Positions 7,619-10,111 of a stretch of 10,111 nt of DNA are shown in pieces. Below the pieces are notes generated by a model. It was not told the origin of the DNA and did no database searches. It saw only the letters and a program-made list of their open reading frames with translations. Every line of letters begins with the position of its first letter. The stretch's first letter is position 1. Both the position numbers and the translations under genes were made by a program. Origin of the DNA: JADJNW01 sp964517175 (GTDB taxonomy: Bacteria > Bacteroidota > Bacteroidia > Chitinophagales > Saprospiraceae); the NCBI GenBank assembly GCA_964517175.1, contig CAZFBU010000153.1, forward strand, positions 1 through 10,111, read 5' to 3'.

Positions 7619-8202
7619 GCTTGGCTGGGTTGAATAATGGAAAATTTACAACGGCCTAACCCCCTAGACCGATTAAGGCCCATTCGTTTGATCCATTGGA
7701 AACAATAGTTCAATTGCTGCTCATACCCAGGCTTGTCTGGAAACTGCTCGATCCTGCTCAGCAGTACAAGCGGAGCAGTTGCCTCCATTTGTCGAAGCGT
7801 ACCATCCGCAGCAAGCCCCCTTTCATTGATTTTAGTGGAGGCCAAAACATGGTATAAGAAGGGAACATGATCCTTCGGGATCGCATTTTGGAGGTAATCA
7901 GAGAGATAAGCATTGCTGAAAAAACTTTGAGCTTCAAGAGTAGCGCGTTCCTCCTCAATGTCTTTTTCGTCTGGTGCCTGACCGAATACATCCAAAATGA
8001 AAGTTTGGGTGACTAGGTCTGAATCAAATTGATAAATGGTCTCTGCAGCCTCGCGTAAGAGCCCTTTGAGGGTGCGTCCGGGAATATAAGGCAAGCCCTC
8101 ACGAGTCTTATTCACTAGCAGGTCTGCATACGTACCACCTGCCAGGCCAGAACTGGCGTGCCAATAGGAGAAAAATTCGATCTGATATGCTATTGTATTC
8201 AT
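7615..8202 (-). CDS. Minimal single-domain Cas7 (Csm3-like RAMP)
   Basis: At 195 aa this is shorter than the roughly 200-250 aa usual for Csm3 and Cmr4. It has the essential RAMP features: YADLLVN with D27 at the place of the catalytic aspartate, LPYIPGRTLKGLLREAA (37-53), a thumb region KINERGLAADGTLRQME (124-140), and the glycine-rich loop RMGLNRSRGLGRCKF (173-187). The protein ends a few residues after that loop, so little can follow the core fold. It would sit in the complex as a backbone subunit and probably cuts target RNA through D27, by analogy with Csm3. It starts 11 bp after the cas10 stop and overlaps the next gene by 4 bp. I am confident about the family but not about which Cas7 position it fills. 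Confidence 0.85.
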   Translation of the reverse strand: MNTIAYQIEFFSYWHASSGLAGGTYADLLVNKTREGLPYIPGRTLKGLLREAAETIYQFDSDLVTQTFILDVFGQAPDEKDIEEERATLEAQSFFSNAYLSDYLQNAIPKDHVPFLYHVLASTKINERGLAADGTLRQMEATAPLVLLSRIEQFPDKPGYEQQLNYCFQWIKRMGLNRSRGLGRCKFSIIQPSQA

Positions 8203-8213
8203 TGACGGTGAGT

Positions 8214-9689
8214 TTAAATGGAGGAAAGTACGATGGCATCGAAGAGGTGAATGTGAATATTTTTTTTCTTTTCATCCCCCCTTTTCGAAAATGGGTTTTC
8301 CAAATTCAATTCGCGGACATAACGGTCAGCCGTAATACGCCGTATCCGATCCAATTGCTGAGTAGCGGCTTCATGATTTATCTGGAGCTCAGTTAACCAG
8401 CTACGCAGACGCGACTGAGGAGAGGCATCTTCATTCAGGATTTTAATCCAGCCGTTAAGTTGTTTAATAGTGGTATATCCTGGTTGAGGTGCTAGGAAAT
8501 ATGGCCCATAATCGAGCCGTATCTGATCAGACGTAATTTCTTGCTTGATCGTTAATTCTTGCTTTACGACTTCCTCATAATCTTCAATAAAGCTGGAATG
8601 CACTTTGTGAAAAAGCAAGCAAGAAGGTGTCTGTTTTTTCTTTAAATCCTTAGCCACTTTTTTTGCCTGTGCACAAAGTGTGTCAGCTAAATGTGCTCCA
8701 TAATGAAAAGGATAATTTGCCTTGATGTAAGCAATTCCAGCGCAAGCAGTCAGACCGCCTTGAAAAGTGTCGCCCTCAAAACCCTGGAACTCTTTAGCAG
8801 TTTCCTCCTCAAATGCCTTGAGAAAAGCATGGGTAAAGTCGATGGCAAGATCGGCCCTAATGATTACAGTTAGGTCATCGCCCCCCAGTACAATAGGTCG
8901 AAAAGGAAATAGAGTGCCTTCTACTGTATTTCGTTTCACAACTAGTTCAAATGCCTGTCGCACGGCTTGCTCTGTTGCGTTTCCGATTTTCTCTGAGAGT
9001 ATCCGGAATGTTTCTTTTTTTGGGGCAACCATCCCCATAATTTTTTTACCGAGGTCATTTCCGTCGGCATGAATAACTGCAACCCAATTTTTTTTATCCT
9101 TCCCGGCAATGTCTTCCATTTCCACTGGAAACAGCTTGTGGGATTGGTTTCCTTTTTCATTAGGAACAAGCTTTTTCAACAATCTGGCTTTTGAATCTTC
9201 TGTAGAATTCCTTTTGGCTTGCTGTCCGGTATCTATTACTACCCCATTCGTCCATTTTACTCCAGGCTTACCCGTTCGGCGCGAGCGCTCAGAAATCATA
9301 AGGCCCAACCCATGTTGTACGGTAGATCGATTTCGCTGAATTTTGAGTCGAGCCTCTAGTTGTTGGATATGTTCTTGAGATAATTCACCTTGTACCTTCA
9401 CTACCGCTTGACTGATTTTGATTCCAGGCGCCAATTGCATGACTCTGCGAGGAAATATTAGCACCAATGATCGGCAGCTTTTTTCTTCCTTGAAGAGATA
9501 CTTAATGTTTCCGGCAGCACCTATGAGTAGATTTTCAGAATTATAATATAGTTCACCTACGGTTTCCCGAAAAAGATCCGTGCAGATGTAATCCACTAAC
9601 TCACTTGCTCCAGCAATTTCCTGGAGTTTGTTTGTTTCAAATATGAACCTTTGAATGCCTTGAATGGCGGCGCCATATAAGTATTTCAT
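8214..9689 (-). CDS. cas10: Cas10 large subunit: cyclase palm with GGDD, no HD domain
   Basis: At 491 aa this Cas10 is much shorter than the usual 750-1000 aa. It begins directly with a palm-like segment (MKYLYGAAIQGIQRFIF, then ELVDYICTDLF), where most Cas10 proteins first have an HD nuclease domain. The palm motifs follow: VIHADGNDLGKKI (205-217), LGGDDLTVIIRAD with GGDD at 269-272, and the helix GAHLADTLCAQAKKVA (331-346). The intact GGDD predicts synthesis of cyclic oligoadenylate from ATP on binding target RNA, which fits the Card1-like effector downstream. No HD motif and no CxxC zinc ribbon are visible, so Cas10-mediated ssDNA cleavage is not expected. A helical region (about 405-465) resembles the usual C-terminal Cas11-like bundle (domain 4). 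The last 20 residues are encoded across runs of G6 and A8 and look atypical. The gene follows the Cmr1 remnant by 12 bp. Confidence 0.92.
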   Translation of the reverse strand: MKYLYGAAIQGIQRFIFETNKLQEIAGASELVDYICTDLFRETVGELYYNSENLLIGAAGNIKYLFKEEKSCRSLVLIFPRRVMQLAPGIKISQAVVKVQGELSQEHIQQLEARLKIQRNRSTVQHGLGLMISERSRRTGKPGVKWTNGVVIDTGQQAKRNSTEDSKARLLKKLVPNEKGNQSHKLFPVEMEDIAGKDKKNWVAVIHADGNDLGKKIMGMVAPKKETFRILSEKIGNATEQAVRQAFELVVKRNTVEGTLFPFRPIVLGGDDLTVIIRADLAIDFTHAFLKAFEEETAKEFQGFEGDTFQGGLTACAGIAYIKANYPFHYGAHLADTLCAQAKKVAKDLKKKQTPSCLLFHKVHSSFIEDYEEVVKQELTIKQEITSDQIRLDYGPYFLAPQPGYTTIKQLNGWIKILNEDASPQSRLRSWLTELQINHEAATQQLDRIRRITADRYVRELNLENPFSKRGDEKKKNIHIHLFDAIVLSSI

Positions 9690-9701
9690 GTGTATGATGA
9701 T

Positions 9702-9779
9702 TTACTTTGTGTTACATCCATCCGCCCCCGCCAAAAACATTGGCGTAATCACCTTGCATGTAAACGTGATACTTTCCAT
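9702..9779 (-). pseudogene. cmr1: N-terminal remnant of cmr1, 25 codons then stop
   Basis: The minus strand carries ATG at 9779 and reads MESITFTCKVITPMFLAGAD, then GCNTK and TAA. The phrase ITFTC-VITPMFL-GAD is the characteristic opening of Cmr1, the Cas7-like subunit that in III-B loci commonly sits directly before cas10 (cmr2). In intact Cmr1 it is followed by a PELR-PSIKG-RFWWRA-type segment, which is absent here. The frame stops 12 bp before the cas10 ATG, in the place where a full cmr1 would end. The simplest reading is an internal deletion that removed almost all of cmr1 while keeping its start region and the downstream junction. It may still be translated and act as a leader peptide for cas10. 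The call relies on recognising a short motif, so it is less certain than the full genes. A 6-bp inverted repeat at 9729-9745 lies inside it. Confidence 0.65.
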
Positions 9780-9834
9780 GTTCAAATCAATTTCGTGTTT
9801 GTACTATTTTCTTGCTCCTTCCGATTTTCGAATT
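9780..9834. other. AT-rich upstream region of the cas operon, no gene seen
   Basis: This short segment lies between the Cmr1 remnant and the repeat tract. It would have to hold the operon promoter if transcription starts close to cas10. I looked for a Bacteroidota-type promoter (TTG near -33, TAnnTTTG near -7) on the minus strand and found no convincing match; the nearest, TTGATTTG, lies only a few bases before the remnant's ATG. The promoter may lie inside or beyond the repeats. Confidence 0.3.
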
Positions 9835-9890
9835 CGGAGTTCGGAGGTCGGAGGTCGGAGGTCGGAAGTCGGAGTTCGGAAGTCGGAGGT
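9835..9890. repeat. Eight tandem CGGARKT-type heptamers
   Basis: On the plus strand eight 7-bp units run without a break: CGGAGTT, then CGGAGGT three times, CGGAAGT, CGGAGTT, CGGAAGT, CGGAGGT. The tract then passes into ATGCAAACTTCT before the next block. Similar GGAAGTCGG-type heptamer tracts are familiar to me from intergenic DNA of Bacteroidota. The period is strict and there are no unique spacers, so this is not a CRISPR array. Confidence 0.9.
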
Positions 9891-9902
9891 ATGCAAACTT
9901 CT

Positions 9903-10111
9903 CAATTCCCAATTCCCAATTCCCAATTCCCAATTCCCAATTCCGAATTCCCAATTCGTATCTCCCAATTCGGAAGTCGGAAGTCGGAGTTCGGAAGTAT
10001 GCATCTTTCCTACTTCCCAATTCCGAATTCCCAATTCCCAATTCGTATCTCCCAATTCCCAATTCGGAAGTCGGAAGTCGGAGTTCGGAAGTATGCATCT
10101 TTCCTACTTCC
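9903..10111. repeat. CAATTCC/GAAGTCG heptamer tract with a larger repeated unit
   Basis: Six copies of CAATTCC (9903-9944) lead into two larger units. Unit A (9945-10017, 73 bp) reads GAATTCC, CAATTCG, TATCTCC, CAATTCG, GAAGTCG twice, GAGTTCG, GAAGTAT, then the 17-mer GCATCTTTCCTACTTCC. Unit B (10025-10111, 87 bp) is the same with two extra CAATTCC units, 14 bp longer, and runs to the window edge. CAATTCC and GAAGTCG are in register and share the consensus [CG]AA[TG]TC[CG], so they look like two subtypes of one heptamer. Length changes by whole heptamers suggest replication slippage. Because 7 is not a multiple of 3, the tract cycles through all three codon phases and yields spurious open frames on the minus strand. 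Confidence 0.9.

Noticed and set aside
8040..8262. Alternative minus-strand frame beginning MKRKKIFTF across the cas10/cas7 junction
   Set aside because: Most of its length overlaps the well-supported small Cas7 in another frame and it shows no family motif.
9729..9745. Perfect 6-bp inverted repeat CGCCAA/TTGGCG with 5-nt loop
   Set aside because: It lies inside the Cmr1 remnant, is short, and has no following U-run in the transcribed strand, so it is neither a convincing terminator nor an operator.
9787..10098. Open frames of 103 and 83 codons on the minus strand within the repeat tract
   Set aside because: They translate the 7-bp repeat into a repetitive SELGIGNW-type peptide. A stop-free heptamer keeps all phases open, so these frames are by-products of the repeat.
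9835..10111. Possible CRISPR array
   Set aside because: The period is 7 bp and there are no unique spacers; the larger units differ only by whole heptamers.

Overview
The window carries most of a type III CRISPR-Cas effector operon, all on the minus strand and so read from right to left. The likely host is a member of the Bacteroidota. That is inferred from A-rich upstream regions without clear Shine-Dalgarno sites, tightly packed overlapping genes, protein resemblance, and an intergenic tract of heptamer repeats of a kind I associate with that phylum. No rRNA, tRNA, CRISPR array or adaptation gene is visible.

Layout from right to left. Bases 9835-10111 are a gene-free tract of degenerate 7-bp repeats with a larger repeated unit. 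Bases 9702-9779 encode a 25-codon peptide that looks like the first residues of Cmr1, cut off by a stop codon just ahead of cas10. The complex genes then follow almost without gaps: a 491-aa Cas10 with an intact GGDD cyclase motif but no HD nuclease domain (9689-8214); a minimal single-domain Cas7 (8202-7615); a Csx10-like double RAMP protein with a helical tail (7618-6170); a tandem double-Cas7 protein (6173-4605); a small Csx19-like protein (4602-4186); and a 782-aa RAMP protein resembling family TIGR03986, with a long charged coiled coil and helical tail (4174-1826). After 6 bp comes a Card1/Can2-type effector with a CARF domain and a PD-(D/E)xK nuclease (1819-725).

After a 128-bp gap comes a distinctly GC-richer block. 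It holds a 123-aa Rossmann-like protein resembling the small Csx20/Csx15-type candidate ring nucleases (596-225), a 51-aa helical ORF (219-64), and the first 16 codons of a further gene that leaves the window (48-1).

Inferred working: the Csx10/Cas7/Csx19 complex would bind crRNA and target RNA, its Cas7 subunits would cut the RNA, and Cas10 would make cyclic oligoadenylate instead of cutting DNA. The Card1-like nuclease would respond to that signal, and the small Csx20-like protein may degrade it and switch the response off. The parts list is closest to the III-D/III-Dv architecture (Csx10, Csx19, tandem Cas7), while the Cmr1 remnant suggests that an ancestor carried a III-B-like cmr1 gene in front of cas10.
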